From Schizochytrium sp. CCTCC M209059 (lineage: Eukaryota; Sar; Bigyra; Thraustochytrida; Thraustochytriidae): DNA of 64,000 nt. The DNA lies in NCBI GenBank assembly GCA_000818945.1, contig KN805385.1, positions 446,595-510,594 on the forward strand, given 5' to 3'. Both the position numbers and the translations under genes were made by a program. Below the pieces are notes generated by a model. It worked only from the letters and a program-made list of their open reading frames with translations, was not told the DNA's origin and ran no database searches. Positions 10,701-19,968 of this stretch are shown in pieces (the first letter of the stretch is position 1; each line of letters opens with the position of its first letter).

Positions 10701-11069
10701 ACGGTCTCGCAGATCATGGCGCAGGGGCGGCGGGATGACGACGATGACGAGAAAGCGGTAATTGCTCGGATATCGCCGTGGTCGGCGCTTGGTCAGGCGC
10801 AGTACCGCTGGGGTCTGGTCCTCCGCGATTTGGAGCGCGTTGGCGAGGCTGTTGTCAAGTTCCAGGACGCTGCGGACATCCTCTTTGTACAGTACGAGAA
10901 GGCGCAAGACCGTTCTTTGCGCAAGCGCAACCTCGGCAACTGGCTGCACATGTCGCTCATGAGTCGGGCCTCGACGTTCCAGACCATGAATAGGACCAAG
11001 AAGGCGCGCGCCGCCTACGAGGAAGCGCTCCACTTCGCAAGTCAGCTCGAGCAAGATCGCGGTGATTAG
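7713..11069 (+). CDS. IQ-WW-LRR-TPR multidomain scaffold protein, 1118 aa
   Basis: Domains in order: a basic start; an IQ-like motif AAQKVQGLFRTRAARRRL (~25-42); three WW-like units, ~48-78 (first Trp replaced; retains VSWEAP), ~107-141 (KDWQEV...STWERP) and ~152-186 (PDWREV...TQWKPP); an acidic Ser/Asp linker (~215-300); about twenty leucine-rich repeats (~345-825) with LxxLxLxxNxL phasing such as LRHLDLAHNQLTSLP; and several TPR-like helical pairs (~828-1110). IQ motifs bind calmodulin, WW domains bind proline-rich peptides, and LRR and TPR blocks bind proteins, so this is a non-catalytic adaptor. The partner is unknown. The ATG at 7713 is the first good start. The gene is intronless and ends TAG. 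Confidence 0.9.
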   Translation: MKKRAAKVRRRREKQKVRKPLTEEEAAQKVQGLFRTRAARRRLRLLARSVYEQVFDEASGAYFFHNVHTGDVSWEAPKLLGGEPFDEITDKYASPHDAVMAYRSLAKDWQEVPDESSSTPVSYFFNAATNESTWERPAILERLANALELRDEMLGPDWREVQDPDDGTYFFHNTKTDETQWKPPNVDFRKTPEEKELEALEEKKRQARLSKLQKKFSQTNLNIGDDGGGDDDNDEAAENKSAASSSPKSDSDASSGPPEALMVDGDGEVGSDQASFTSSDSESIYISSDEEEPAEYSKRKRRKRERQRMHHLQVLAELAGASERERGEFEAKVRLKRFRKNKQTNLLNLSHLEISDIPEDIFSNKRLSKRLKRLVLSGNRLEKLNPAIKTMQENLAELALDANELVRIPVQTWYLTSLDTLDLRYNRLREISREKGNMTVLREMNIWEIGIETMQALRVLRLDSNLFDELPDEIGTLKNLEVLTLRANRLLGVTVKNVEHLGKLRHLDLAHNQLTSLPDQFFVNCPNLCVLDMSNNSLEYLPSDVVKLASLRVLRCAQNNLVQLPEGLGRLAELENLDVSENELEALPAEWATPKLRTVNCAKNRLKSLPPTLFKPGALRHVYVRSNRIRPRLPATLSTLESLHVLDAGKNELESVDALPPNLRICLLDGNKIRTLSANLLLPESACLARFDVSDNAIRTVSPPNNNLVSESSMLRQVDFAGNELASVPGELFASLKLRRLCLARNQLVSLPEELAHSSDTLEHLDLERNRLRELPAFLAELPALRFISLNHNLLTARPDMLAANPRLLNWHANFNPIEKIYDPDAERRALLNQAALLQSEGEPRRALEILNQVMDDGIEQSSPLFLEVAQKRAMTQISLEHYAEAESDLSQSILQLDQPGAALLYYRGLARFKGLNDIKGALQDLNRSLELRPAYAPAQRVRAFCLLQMGHYRAAFDNASAALDFDMYDTEAWLAKSMAQEKLLNLEDALASYQETVSQIMAQGRRDDDDDEKAVIARISPWSALGQAQYRWGLVLRDLERVGEAVVKFQDAADILFVQYEKAQDRSLRKRNLGNWLHMSLMSRASTFQTMNRTKKARAAYEEALHFASQLEQDRGD

Positions 11070-13630
11070 CTTCAAGAAGAATAGGCGTAGTAAAGACGGA
11101 GAAAAGGAATGTTGTCAAGGCGACCGTCTCGTTAGCACAGCGCTCTCAAGGCTGCGCGGATATTTGCATCCGTCGTCTTAGCTACTACTGTCTGTGGCCA
11201 GCGCGCGCAAGCAGTACCGTTCTTAGGGTCCACGACTTCTACTTCTCGCCGAAGTCGTCTGCGCCCCTCCCTTCCCGCCCACCCGGAGCTGCAAGACGCG
11301 CTCGCTCTTGCGGCGCGTCTCTACGTCGGCCCCTGGCGTCACCTGCCCGTCCTCCGCGCATCCTCCTCCTCCTCCATCCCGGCGTCATTCCACCTTTCTC
11401 GATCCCCTCCTCCTTCGCATCCTCCTCCCGCTGCTGTCGCCATCCGCCCGCCATTCTCAGTCCTCCCGAGGCCGCGGCCGGTCCGTCCGTCCGTCCGTCC
11501 ATCGCGTCTTCCGCTGGACCCGGAGAGCATCGCGCGCACGAGCAGCAGGTGCAGGTGCAGGTGCCGCGCCTTCTCGGCGTCCCCCTCCGCGTCTTTGTCC
11601 TCCTCCCCGAGCGCCGTATCCGCTCTCGCGGGCGGGTACTGCGTAATCGATGCGCGGCATCGGACGAGGGAGCGTCGCCGCCCTGCAGCTCGAGTCCGAC
11701 TTCGCGCGGGGCGGACTTCGCGCGGCCAGGGCGCGGCGATGCGGTGGACGCGAGGCGACGGGGCGGCGTTGAGTTCGTCATGCGGATGTGCCGTGGTATG
11801 CAAGAGCCAATGGGACGGGACGGGACGGGACGCGTGTCACGGCGGTCCAGGCCGCTGCGGAGCTCGGAGGAGCGGCGCGGCGCAGAGCGGATCGAGCGGG
11901 AAAGTAGGAGGAGGAGCGAGGGAAGAGAGGCTGGGGGATGACGGGTATGACGGCGAGCGAGTGAGTGAGTGATGGATCGATCGAGCGATCGATCGCTTGC
12001 TTGCGCGGCTGCTTTCATTCTTTCCTTTCTGTCGTTTCTCTCTTGCGTTCACTCTGTGCGGAGACAGTACGGTAGGGGGGTGATATCGTGCTGCGCGGGT
12101 CCTGCGCTGAGTCCCTTGCTACGAGGATGGATGGACCTCGATGGGAGATCTGTATGTGCTGTGCGCTGCGAGAAACCTTCTTTCATCCGAAGCCTGCGCA
12201 TTACATCGGAAGCAGAACCCGTAAGCCTCCCTCTACTTTCCACTGATCGAGTTCACATAAATTTTATCGGATCTAGAGGTCAGTGGAGCAGGTGCCCCCA
12301 CACTGCACTCACATGCCCACTACACTAATCTTTGCGTTGCGCGGCTCGGAGCGCACCTTTGCAAAGAGACCGAGTCCAGGCGTCCACTCGGGTAAACCAA
12401 GGAACGGAATCAGGCTACGGGCAGGGTTGGGTTTCGCCGGGCGGATAGCGGACTTGCGGCGCGGCGCGCAAGTGGGCGCGGAGGCCATTCTGCACTTGCG
12501 GGGCCGGCGGCGCGCACTTGCGAGGGGCGCTATAACCCACTTGGCGGGCGCGGGGGCGGGCGGCGCCGGCGGGGAGCAGTACCCGAACTCAGTCCGCAAG
12601 GCAGAGCCGAGTCCCTTCGAGCACGCACCGAGGTACGTATCGCGCAGAGCGAGCGCGGCAGCGCGCAGCGCGGCGCGGCGGAGCAGAGCGCGGCGCTGCA
12701 GAGCGCAGCGCAGACCATGGCAGAGCGGAGCGGAGCAGAGCAGAGCAGAGCAGAGTAGAGTAGCGCGAGCAGCGCGAGGAAAGGCATGTTTCAAAAGCGG
12801 CGCGCCAGGATTGCAAGTGCGAGGCGCAAGTGGAGAAGGGAAAATGGAGAGTGCCAGAGGGTATAGTGAAGAATGGCTCGCGCAAGTGCGGAATGGCAAG
12901 AGAGGAAGGAAGGAGCCTGTGCGTGTCCAGGAATTGCAAGGCGTCGCTTCCGTTGTGTCGCGTTAGTCCTGTGCGTGGCGTCTGCGCTAGGCTGCGTCCT
13001 TGCGTGGCCGCGCAGGGCGGTTGAGGAAGGAGAGTGACGGTATTTTCGGCTGAGAGTGAATGAATCAGCAGAGATGCCTGTTCGGGGAACGAAGACCTTG
13101 CCTGCTGCCAAAGTACCTTACACTACCACTATTACCTTGCAGCGTTACCTTCGTGCTTCGGTGAGCCTTTCGGAGCGGCGTGCGGTCCTGGGACCAAGGT
13201 GTTGCATTGCATTCTGCTGCGTTTTGCATTCTATGTCTCATTCCTGCGTATCTGCCCTGTATGCAGCAAGCAAGAAAGCAAGCACCAAGCATGCAAAAAG
13301 AGTAATAGCAGTAGTGGTAGTTGGTAGCATGGAAATCTGCGTCTTCCCAGGCGAGCCTACCGGATTGCGCTGCATGACGGCGAGCACAAAGGAGTGCGCA
13401 GAAGAAAAGATGGCAGGAAGAGAGGAGAGGGGGCGAGCGGGGGACGGGCGGACTGGACTGCACGAGAAACATACGGCGAAAGCAAGGAGAAGGAAGGAGG
13501 GAAGGAGGAGAGCCAACGCGATCGTCTGACAAAACAGAGAGAGAAAGAAAATTCAGAGGACTGACGACCGTGCAAATCGACATTGCAAACACTCAACCAA
13601 CAGATCAGTAAACAGTCAAGTCAAGTCAAG
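11070..13630. other. 2.5-kb repeat-rich intergenic region
   Basis: No gene can be supported. Open frames here are Arg/Ser/Pro-rich with no domain logic. It contains (CCGT)n at 11480-11502, (GGGAC)n at 11811-11832, GAGC/GAGT/GATC runs at 11957-12000, and an AGCAG array at 12721-12764. The region upstream of 13631 is probably promoter and leader of the fumarate reductase gene. Confidence 0.5.
12721..12764 (+). repeat. (AGCAG)n pentanucleotide array
   Basis: Irregular GAGCG/GAGCA/GAGTA units. It is one of four AGCAG-type arrays in the window; the others are near 1048, 46030 and 50239. Confidence 0.75.
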
Positions 13631-15562
13631 ATGAGCCAGGTCATCATCGTTGGCGGCGGCCTCAGCGGCATGTCCGCCGCGCACACCGTCCTCCAGGCCG
13701 GTGGCCGCACCCTCCTTCTCGATAAGTCGCCCTTTTGCGGTGGCAACTCGACCAAGGCCACCAGTGGCATGAACGCCGCCGGCACGAGCACCCAGCGCGA
13801 GCTCAAGATCGACGACTCGCCTGAGGTTTTCTTTAACGACACCAAGGTCTCCGCCGCCGAGGGCGCCCGCGATGACCTCATCCGCGTCCTTACCTACGAG
13901 TCCGGCCCCGCTCTCGAGTGGCTCAAGGAGAAGTTCGACCTCGATCTCTCCATCGTCGCCCGTCTTGCTGCCCACTCGAACCCCCGCACCCACCGCGGCA
14001 AGGAGCGCTTCCCCGGTATGGCCATCACCTACGGCCTCATGGAGGCCTACGAGGCCATCTGCGACAAGAAGGACGGCCGCGCCCGTCTTCTCAACAAGGC
14101 CACCGTGACCGAGCTGATCAAGGACGGTGACGAGGTCGTTGGTGTCGTCTTCGAGAAGGGTGGCAAGACCTACAAGGAGTACGGCCCTGTCATTCTCTGC
14201 ACTGGTGGCTTTGGCGCTGACTTTTCCGAGGACTCGCTCCTCGCCCAGGTCTCCGACCAGTTCGCCGAGATGGAGGCATGGAGCACGACCTCGCGCGCCG
14301 CCAAGCAGAGCAACGGCAAGAAGATCCCCATGCCCCCTCTGCTCACCCTCCCCACCACCAACGGCCCCCACTGCACTGGTGATGGCATCAAGATGAGTTT
14401 GGCTGCCGGCGGCGCCACCCGTGATCTCCACTGCGTGCAGATCCACCCCACCGGCATCGTCGACCCCAACGAGCCGGACGCCAAGGTCAAGTTCCTCGCC
14501 GCCGAGGCCCTCCGCGGCTCGGGTGGTGTCATCCTCGACCAGAACGGAGAGCGCTTCTGCGATGAGCTCGGCAAGCGCGACTACGTCAGCGGCCGCATGT
14601 TTGTCCACGGCAAGGCCCCCTACCGCCTGTGCCTTAACGGCAAGGCCAGCGCCCTCATTCAGTGGCATTGCGACCACTACGTGCAGCGCGGTCTCATGAA
14701 GAAGATGACCGGTAAGGAGCTCGCCAAGGAGATTGGCGTCGCTCCGGAGAAGCTCCAAAAGACCTTTGATAAGTACAACAAGGGTGCCGAGTCTGGCAAC
14801 GACGAGTGGGACAAGAAGTACTTTGAGGCCCTGCCCCTCAACGTTGAGGACGACACCTGGCATGTGGCCATCATCACCCCCCTTGTGCACTACTGCATGG
14901 GCGGTATCGCCACCTCGGCCGAGGCTGAGGTCATCACTGGCAACGATGCCCCCATCAAGGGTCTCTTTGCCGGCGGTGAGATCATTGGTGGCATCCACGG
15001 CACCAACCGTCTCGGTGGCTCCAGTCTTCTTGACTGCGTCGTCTACGGCCGCAAGGCCGGCCAGACTGCCAGCCGCTTCCTCCTTGACAAGCTCGTGACC
15101 TCTGGCGGTGCTGGCGGCAAGGCCGGCGCCTTCGACCTTCACGTCGACCCGTCCTCGAACAGCGTCACCGTTTCCTGGGGTGGCAAGAAGGGCGGCGCCT
15201 CGTCGAACTCTGAGATCCCCCAGGACGATGGCCCCAAGGAGCTCGACCCCAACTCTGCTTTTTACGAGCAGGACGGCGACTCTGGCAGCAGTTCCGCCAG
15301 CGCTGCGCCCAAGACGCAGGCCTACAGCATGGACGAGATCGCCAAGCACACCACCAAGGACGACTGCTGGGTCATCCTCAACGACAAGGTCTACGATGTC
15401 ACTGAGTTCCTCGAGAACCACCCCGGTGGCGCCAAGGCTATCCTTCTCTACGGCGGCAAGGATGCCACCGAGGCGTTTGACATGCTTCACAAGCCCGAGA
15501 TCATCCCCAAGTACGCTGCCGAGTACGAGATCGGTACCGTCGCACCAAACTCCAAGCTCTAA
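13631..15562 (+). CDS. Soluble FAD fumarate reductase fused to cytochrome b5, 643 aa
   Basis: It reduces fumarate to succinate with FAD, as Osm1/FRD1-type enzymes do. The start SQVIIVGGGLSGMSAA is a dinucleotide-binding fold with GxGxxG. The substrate and catalytic blocks are present: RTHRGKERFPG, VQIHPTGIVDP, GKRDYVSGR (Arg as the usual proton donor) and HGTNRLGGSSLLD. After a Ser/Ala linker, residues ~566-636 are a cytochrome b5 domain with the haem motif HPGG near residue 597 and a second His about 22 residues later, so electrons can reach the flavin from a b5 reductase. No signal or transit peptide is visible, so it is probably cytosolic. The ATG at 13631 (AAGATGAG) starts the Rossmann strand directly. 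Codons are strongly C-ending, unlike neighbours, suggesting high expression. Confidence 0.93.
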   Translation: MSQVIIVGGGLSGMSAAHTVLQAGGRTLLLDKSPFCGGNSTKATSGMNAAGTSTQRELKIDDSPEVFFNDTKVSAAEGARDDLIRVLTYESGPALEWLKEKFDLDLSIVARLAAHSNPRTHRGKERFPGMAITYGLMEAYEAICDKKDGRARLLNKATVTELIKDGDEVVGVVFEKGGKTYKEYGPVILCTGGFGADFSEDSLLAQVSDQFAEMEAWSTTSRAAKQSNGKKIPMPPLLTLPTTNGPHCTGDGIKMSLAAGGATRDLHCVQIHPTGIVDPNEPDAKVKFLAAEALRGSGGVILDQNGERFCDELGKRDYVSGRMFVHGKAPYRLCLNGKASALIQWHCDHYVQRGLMKKMTGKELAKEIGVAPEKLQKTFDKYNKGAESGNDEWDKKYFEALPLNVEDDTWHVAIITPLVHYCMGGIATSAEAEVITGNDAPIKGLFAGGEIIGGIHGTNRLGGSSLLDCVVYGRKAGQTASRFLLDKLVTSGGAGGKAGAFDLHVDPSSNSVTVSWGGKKGGASSNSEIPQDDGPKELDPNSAFYEQDGDSGSSSASAAPKTQAYSMDEIAKHTTKDDCWVILNDKVYDVTEFLENHPGGAKAILLYGGKDATEAFDMLHKPEIIPKYAAEYEIGTVAPNSKL

Positions 15563-16655
15563 GTATACAGGTACTCTGCAATCAAACAAGTCCACTCGAC
15601 AATCATTTTTATAGTTTCGTCTTTGTGTCCTCTGCTTTCTTTCCTTATTTACCTTGTGTGGTTCCCAGTGGGGTTCTTGGCAGACAGAGGTCTCATGCTT
15701 GCTCAATTGGGCTTTTCCTTTCGTTGATGACAATTTTCATCAAGCATGCAATGAATGCAAGTCCAGATTCTTTCTTTGGCTGGCTTTTTCGCTCCTGCTT
15801 CACGTAATAATGGGTTGGTAAATTTGGTTGGTTGGTTGGTTGGTTGGTTGTTGTTGGTCGTCCTCCCAAGAGAAAAGCAAAATGAAGGTATCTCTGTTGC
15901 ACCCAGATGATGATCTTGTCTCTTTTGCGGTCCCACATCAACCATCGAATCAATCGAAGTCAAGACCACCTCCCACCTTCCGCCCTTCCGCCCTGCGCTG
16001 TGCCATTCATTCAATCCATCCCACTCCTGACCAAAAGACACTCCCCAAAAGTTAAAAGAAACAAAAAAGAAAAGAAAAGTATGTTTGCCGAACAAGTGCA
16101 CTCACCAAAACCGCAAGAATGCTGTCCTTCAGAGCACCAGCTCATTCGCTGTCCGTTAACGATCACCGCACCTCGCGTCCTCGGCCTCCTCCGGTCGTCG
16201 GCCTCCTTTCCCCCCTCCTTTCCTCCATCGTCGTTGTCATTGTTCCCCGCCCTCGAACTTCGAAGACGCCAGGTCCGCCCGGTTCACGCGGGTCCACGAA
16301 AGACGAAATGCAGAAGCTAACAAACAAGGCAAGAAGGGCGAACGCGCGGCGGCGAGTGAAAGGAAGAGTGCGCTACAGTGAAACAAAAGGCGCCAAAGTC
16401 GACAATCGCCTGCCGGCCCTGCCTTGCCCTCCCTGCCCTGACTAACAGTCAAAAGCAGAGCGCATCGCGACGATCGATCGATCGATCGACAGACACGCGC
16501 CCTCCGCAGAACGAAAAAAACGCGCGAGCGCGAGCGGTTGAGCGGGAGCAGCGGAGCGGGCGGGCGGGCGGGCGGGCGGCGTGCGAGCGTCGACCGTCTG
16601 CAGTCGGCGCCTGCCGCACGAGGAGCAGGCGCTGGAGGCAGCAGCGCCGGCAGCC
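15563..16655. other. Intergenic region with several tetranucleotide runs
   Basis: No gene is seen. It contains (GGTT)n at 15825-15855, (CGAT)n at 16470-16490 and (CGGG)n at 16557-16580. The last 75 bases are open in frame with the kinase gene but contain no ATG. Confidence 0.5.
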
Positions 16656-19274
16656 ATGGGCAATGAGATTACACGCGAGATGTACATGGGCCCCGCGGGA
16701 GGCGCCGAGCTACATGGGCCGCACGGGCAGCAGCACGCGCAGCAGCAGCAGCACGAGCACAGTGAACAGCTTGAGCAGCAGCTTGGGCAGCAGAACGCGC
16801 AGCAGCACGCGCAGCAGCAGCAGCTTGGGCAGCAGCAGCAGCAGCAGCAGCAGCATGGGAAGCAGCAGCAAGGAGAGCAAGACAAACGCCAGCACCCGAA
16901 CAACATGCAAAGCGTTCGAGGCGACCAGGTGCGTCCTGCTGCAGAGGCAGCACGCGCGCGCAAGGAACGTCTTGCGCGCGAGAAATCCGGAGCCAGTGAC
17001 AGAATCATGTCGTCCACAGTATCACCCTCGCAGCGAACGATGATCGCAGCCAAGGGTCGCAAGCTCTTTAGCGACTTTCACATTGCACAAGCCGAGTACG
17101 CGCAGGAATGGGGCAAGTCCCAGGGCGAAGAAGGTGTTGCCGATCTCTTCCAAACAGAGGCGCCTAGGCTGCATGGTCTCTACGAGATTGTACGTGCTGA
17201 GGCAGCTGGCGTCACTGCCGTTGTCTTCCGTGGCAAGTCCCTCAAGACAGGGCAGATCGTCGCGCTCAAGTTCGTCCGCATTCAGGTCAAGGGCATCAGC
17301 GACGAGGCGCGGCGCAAAGACTGCAAGGAAGAAGCTCGTCTGCAGCGTCTTTGTGCGCACGAAAACGTTGTTAACCTGCTCGACTTTGAAGTAGGGCAAA
17401 AGTTTGCCATCTTTGTTCTCGAGTACGTTGACCGAACGCTCTTGCAAAAGATCGTAGACAGCAACGAGAACGAACTCTATTGCGAGCGCACCGCCGCGAA
17501 ATACATCCGGGACATTGCTCTCGCCTTGCAAAAGTGCCATGCTCGGGGTGTCGTTCATATGGACGTCAAGCTCGACAATATTCTCTGCACCGCGGGCAAT
17601 GTCGCCAAGCTCTGCGACTTTGGCGTCGCGGAACAGATGCACCACCCCAATGCCCCGATCCATCGCCACGTTGCTGCTCCTCTTTTTGCACCACCCGAGG
17701 TTCATACGCTCGGTCTCTGCGACACGGCTGCCGACATGTGGAGTCTCGGCGTCGTCCTGTATATTTTGCTCTGCGGCTACCCTCCTTTCAAGGAGACCGA
17801 ACTCAAGAAACGTATTTTACATGCGCGCTACGTCTTCCCCGAACGCGATTGGACCCAAGTCTCCGTCATGGCGCGCGACCTCGTCTCGCGTCTGCTTGTG
17901 CTCGATGTGGCGCAGCGCTTTACCGCGGACCAGGTCTTGGCACACCCATGGATTCAGGCGCTTTCGACCATGCCCAGCCGCGCAGAGGAGCAAAGCACTG
18001 CGCCATTGTCGTCAGCATCGCACACAACATCGACCGATGGGGGTCACTTCAACGCAACAAAAGACCCAGCAATGGACAAGCAAAACGTCGGCAACGACGA
18101 CGACGTCAATCATGCCGCCAACGACGCTGATAGCGACAAGGAGGAGGACGCCGACGAGGAGGAGAAGGAACAAAGGCAAGTTGTCTCCTCAGCTGCCTCT
18201 GCTCCTCTCGGAGGTCATGGAGAAGGACGAGGACAGGGAGGGCAAGTGGGACCCTTTGGACCCAATACAAACGTTGCCGCCACAGCCGAGGTGAGGACGG
18301 TTCCAACAAAACTTCTCGACGAACTTGACACTACGAGCGTGCCGCTTCCCGTACGTGTTACGGGCTTTCTCCGACGGATGCATCACTTTCGCGAGCTTGA
18401 AAAACGAGGCTTCGACTCAATACCCGGCGGGGAAATGTACAGGAATCTCCTCGATGGTGTCGATGACATTGCCACAAACATTGTACGGAGCTGCTCCCCA
18501 TCCCCTTCTTCTTCCTCTCAAGAATCAGTCAGTATGAGTATCCCGTCTTCGTCTGTGTCATCAATCGCGTCTTCACAACTCGCCTCAACCTCGTCATGGC
18601 TTTCGCGCCGGATCGATTCGACGCTCTTTCGCGAAACGAGCAGCTCTAGCTCTACTCCGCCGCACCCACCTTCGAGTGACAGCACGGCGATGAGCGATGA
18701 CGACGTCTTTGCAGGAGCAGCAAGCACGCTGGCGCGTCCTGCATCAGATTCGTCAGCCAATGTCCATGCGTCCGGTGATATGAAAGACAAGCAGCAAGAC
18801 GCTGGCAACGAGAATGATGAGGACGACGAGGATGACGGTACGGAAAGCTCAGAGAGTCCGTTGACTGAAAAAGATCTTTTGGTCCAAGCCAAGTTTAAGC
18901 GGCGTGAGTCGATCGTCTCGGCCGCAGAAGGAATGAGCTGCTCCCGGCCGCGACGCAAGTCTTCCAGTGCGACCAAGCCCCCCAAGGCCACGCAGGCCGC
19001 CCCGCCGCCGCGGTCGAAGCGCCTTGTGCGGGAAAAGTCCTTTGACGTCCAGCCGGAGGAGGTCATGGACTGGATTGACGACAGCGAGGCGGTGAGCTGC
19101 CGCATTTGCGACGCAGAGTTCACTCTTTTTGTGCGCAAACACCACTGTCGCAACTGCTCCAACCTCATGTGCGACTCGTGCAGCTCGCACCGTCGCCGAC
19201 TCAAGATTCTCGAAGTCAAGGAGGCCGTTCGCGTGTGCAAGCTTTGCGCAGCGCATCTCCCCAACCACAGATAA
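16656..19274 (+). CDS. Protein kinase with C-terminal FYVE finger, 872 aa
   Basis: The start MGNEITRE fits an N-myristoylation site (Gly2, Thr6). Residues ~20-75 are Gln/His-rich, encoded by a CAG tract. The kinase domain is ~174-436, CAMK-like: lysine in VALKF, Glu in KEEARLQRL, HMDVKLDN in place of HRDxKxxN, DFG intact, APPEV for APE, WSLGVVLY and HPW at the end. The glycine loop (RAEAAGVTAVV) is degenerate. An acidic Ser-rich linker of ~360 residues follows. The end is a complete FYVE domain (~803-868) with WIDD, RKHHCRNC, RVC and four CxxC-type zinc pairs, predicted to bind PI3P on endosomes. Kinase-FYVE fusions occur in heterokonts. Start chosen at ATG 16656 (GCCATGGG). Intronless. Confidence 0.92.
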   Translation: MGNEITREMYMGPAGGAELHGPHGQQHAQQQQHEHSEQLEQQLGQQNAQQHAQQQQLGQQQQQQQQHGKQQQGEQDKRQHPNNMQSVRGDQVRPAAEAARARKERLAREKSGASDRIMSSTVSPSQRTMIAAKGRKLFSDFHIAQAEYAQEWGKSQGEEGVADLFQTEAPRLHGLYEIVRAEAAGVTAVVFRGKSLKTGQIVALKFVRIQVKGISDEARRKDCKEEARLQRLCAHENVVNLLDFEVGQKFAIFVLEYVDRTLLQKIVDSNENELYCERTAAKYIRDIALALQKCHARGVVHMDVKLDNILCTAGNVAKLCDFGVAEQMHHPNAPIHRHVAAPLFAPPEVHTLGLCDTAADMWSLGVVLYILLCGYPPFKETELKKRILHARYVFPERDWTQVSVMARDLVSRLLVLDVAQRFTADQVLAHPWIQALSTMPSRAEEQSTAPLSSASHTTSTDGGHFNATKDPAMDKQNVGNDDDVNHAANDADSDKEEDADEEEKEQRQVVSSAASAPLGGHGEGRGQGGQVGPFGPNTNVAATAEVRTVPTKLLDELDTTSVPLPVRVTGFLRRMHHFRELEKRGFDSIPGGEMYRNLLDGVDDIATNIVRSCSPSPSSSSQESVSMSIPSSSVSSIASSQLASTSSWLSRRIDSTLFRETSSSSSTPPHPPSSDSTAMSDDDVFAGAASTLARPASDSSANVHASGDMKDKQQDAGNENDEDDEDDGTESSESPLTEKDLLVQAKFKRRESIVSAAEGMSCSRPRRKSSSATKPPKATQAAPPPRSKRLVREKSFDVQPEEVMDWIDDSEAVSCRICDAEFTLFVRKHHCRNCSNLMCDSCSSHRRRLKILEVKEAVRVCKLCAAHLPNHR
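16725..16875 (+). repeat. CAG-rich coding microsatellite
   Basis: Imperfect CAG/CAC/TTG run inside the kinase gene, encoding a Gln/His/Leu-rich segment. The opposite strand reads as poly-Ala or poly-Leu frames, which are artefacts. Confidence 0.8.
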
Positions 19275-19968
19275 GGCCTGGCTGCTTTCATTGTTTGGCC
19301 TGGGGCTTCTTGGTTGACTTGAAACACGGCGTGTGCGTGTGTTTGTGTCTTGTGTTAGTCTCTCGCATCATGGCATGATGAGTTTTTGGCTTCGTCTGAA
19401 CGTCCCCGAGCTTGCTTCCCCGCAAAAGAGCAGCAAGCTCGACACGCAGCAGCTCGGGACGGACGCTGGCCCACAATCTGAGGACGCGTCACGCAAGCAG
19501 AGGCTTTCGCTTTTGAAAAGAGACCAAGCAGGCAGTTGTCGCTGCCGCCTTGCGCGTGGCGGGAGCAGCCAAGTATCCATCGCGATGGAGACTTGGCTGA
19601 TTAAGATGGAGACAAGTCGGCCGAACCAAGCAAGCCCAGCCAAAAAAAGGGAGTGTGTACTCTGAGCCACTAGGCTAGGCCTACGCCTAGCCTACCTAGG
19701 TTATACCGTATTATAATTATTGCTGGGCTGTGCACGCGCATCTTGGGCAAGTCGGCAAGGGAGTCTGGGCCGGACGGGCGCCGCCGGGTGCCGCCGGCCG
19801 TGAGACGAGCAGTCCCTCGAATCGCGAAGAGGCGGCAAACCCCTGACAACAGGCAGAATACCACGGACCGCGCGGAGACTGGCCGGACGTCCTTGTAGAC
19901 GTGCGGTTGCCTGCGGTTTCTTACGGTTGACGGTTGCTTGCTAGCTTTTGCTTGCAAGCTCAAGCAGA
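19275..19968. other. Intergenic region with a TAGGC hairpin
   Basis: No gene is seen. Position 19671-19694 is a perfect hairpin: 10-base arms TAGGCTAGGC and GCCTAGCCTA around CTAC. It probably includes the promoter of the next gene. Confidence 0.5.
19671..19694. repeat. Perfect 10-base inverted repeat (TAGGC type)
   Basis: Arms 19671-19680 and 19685-19694, loop CTAC. It is built from the same TAGGC/GCCTA letters as the dispersed palindrome CTAGGCCTAG, and lies 275 bases before the ATG at 19969. Confidence 0.8.

Noticed and set aside
11239..12018. 259-codon minus-strand frame
   Set aside because: Arg/Ser/Pro-rich repeat translation, no ATG context or domain support.
13616..15733. 705-codon open frame on the minus strand
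   Set aside because: Exact antisense of the fumarate reductase gene; it arises from C/G-ending codons and reads as Gly/Val/Leu/Asp repeats with no family features.
16470..16490. Short regular repeat considered as a CRISPR-like array
   Set aside because: It is a simple CGAT tandem repeat without spacers, in eukaryotic-type DNA.
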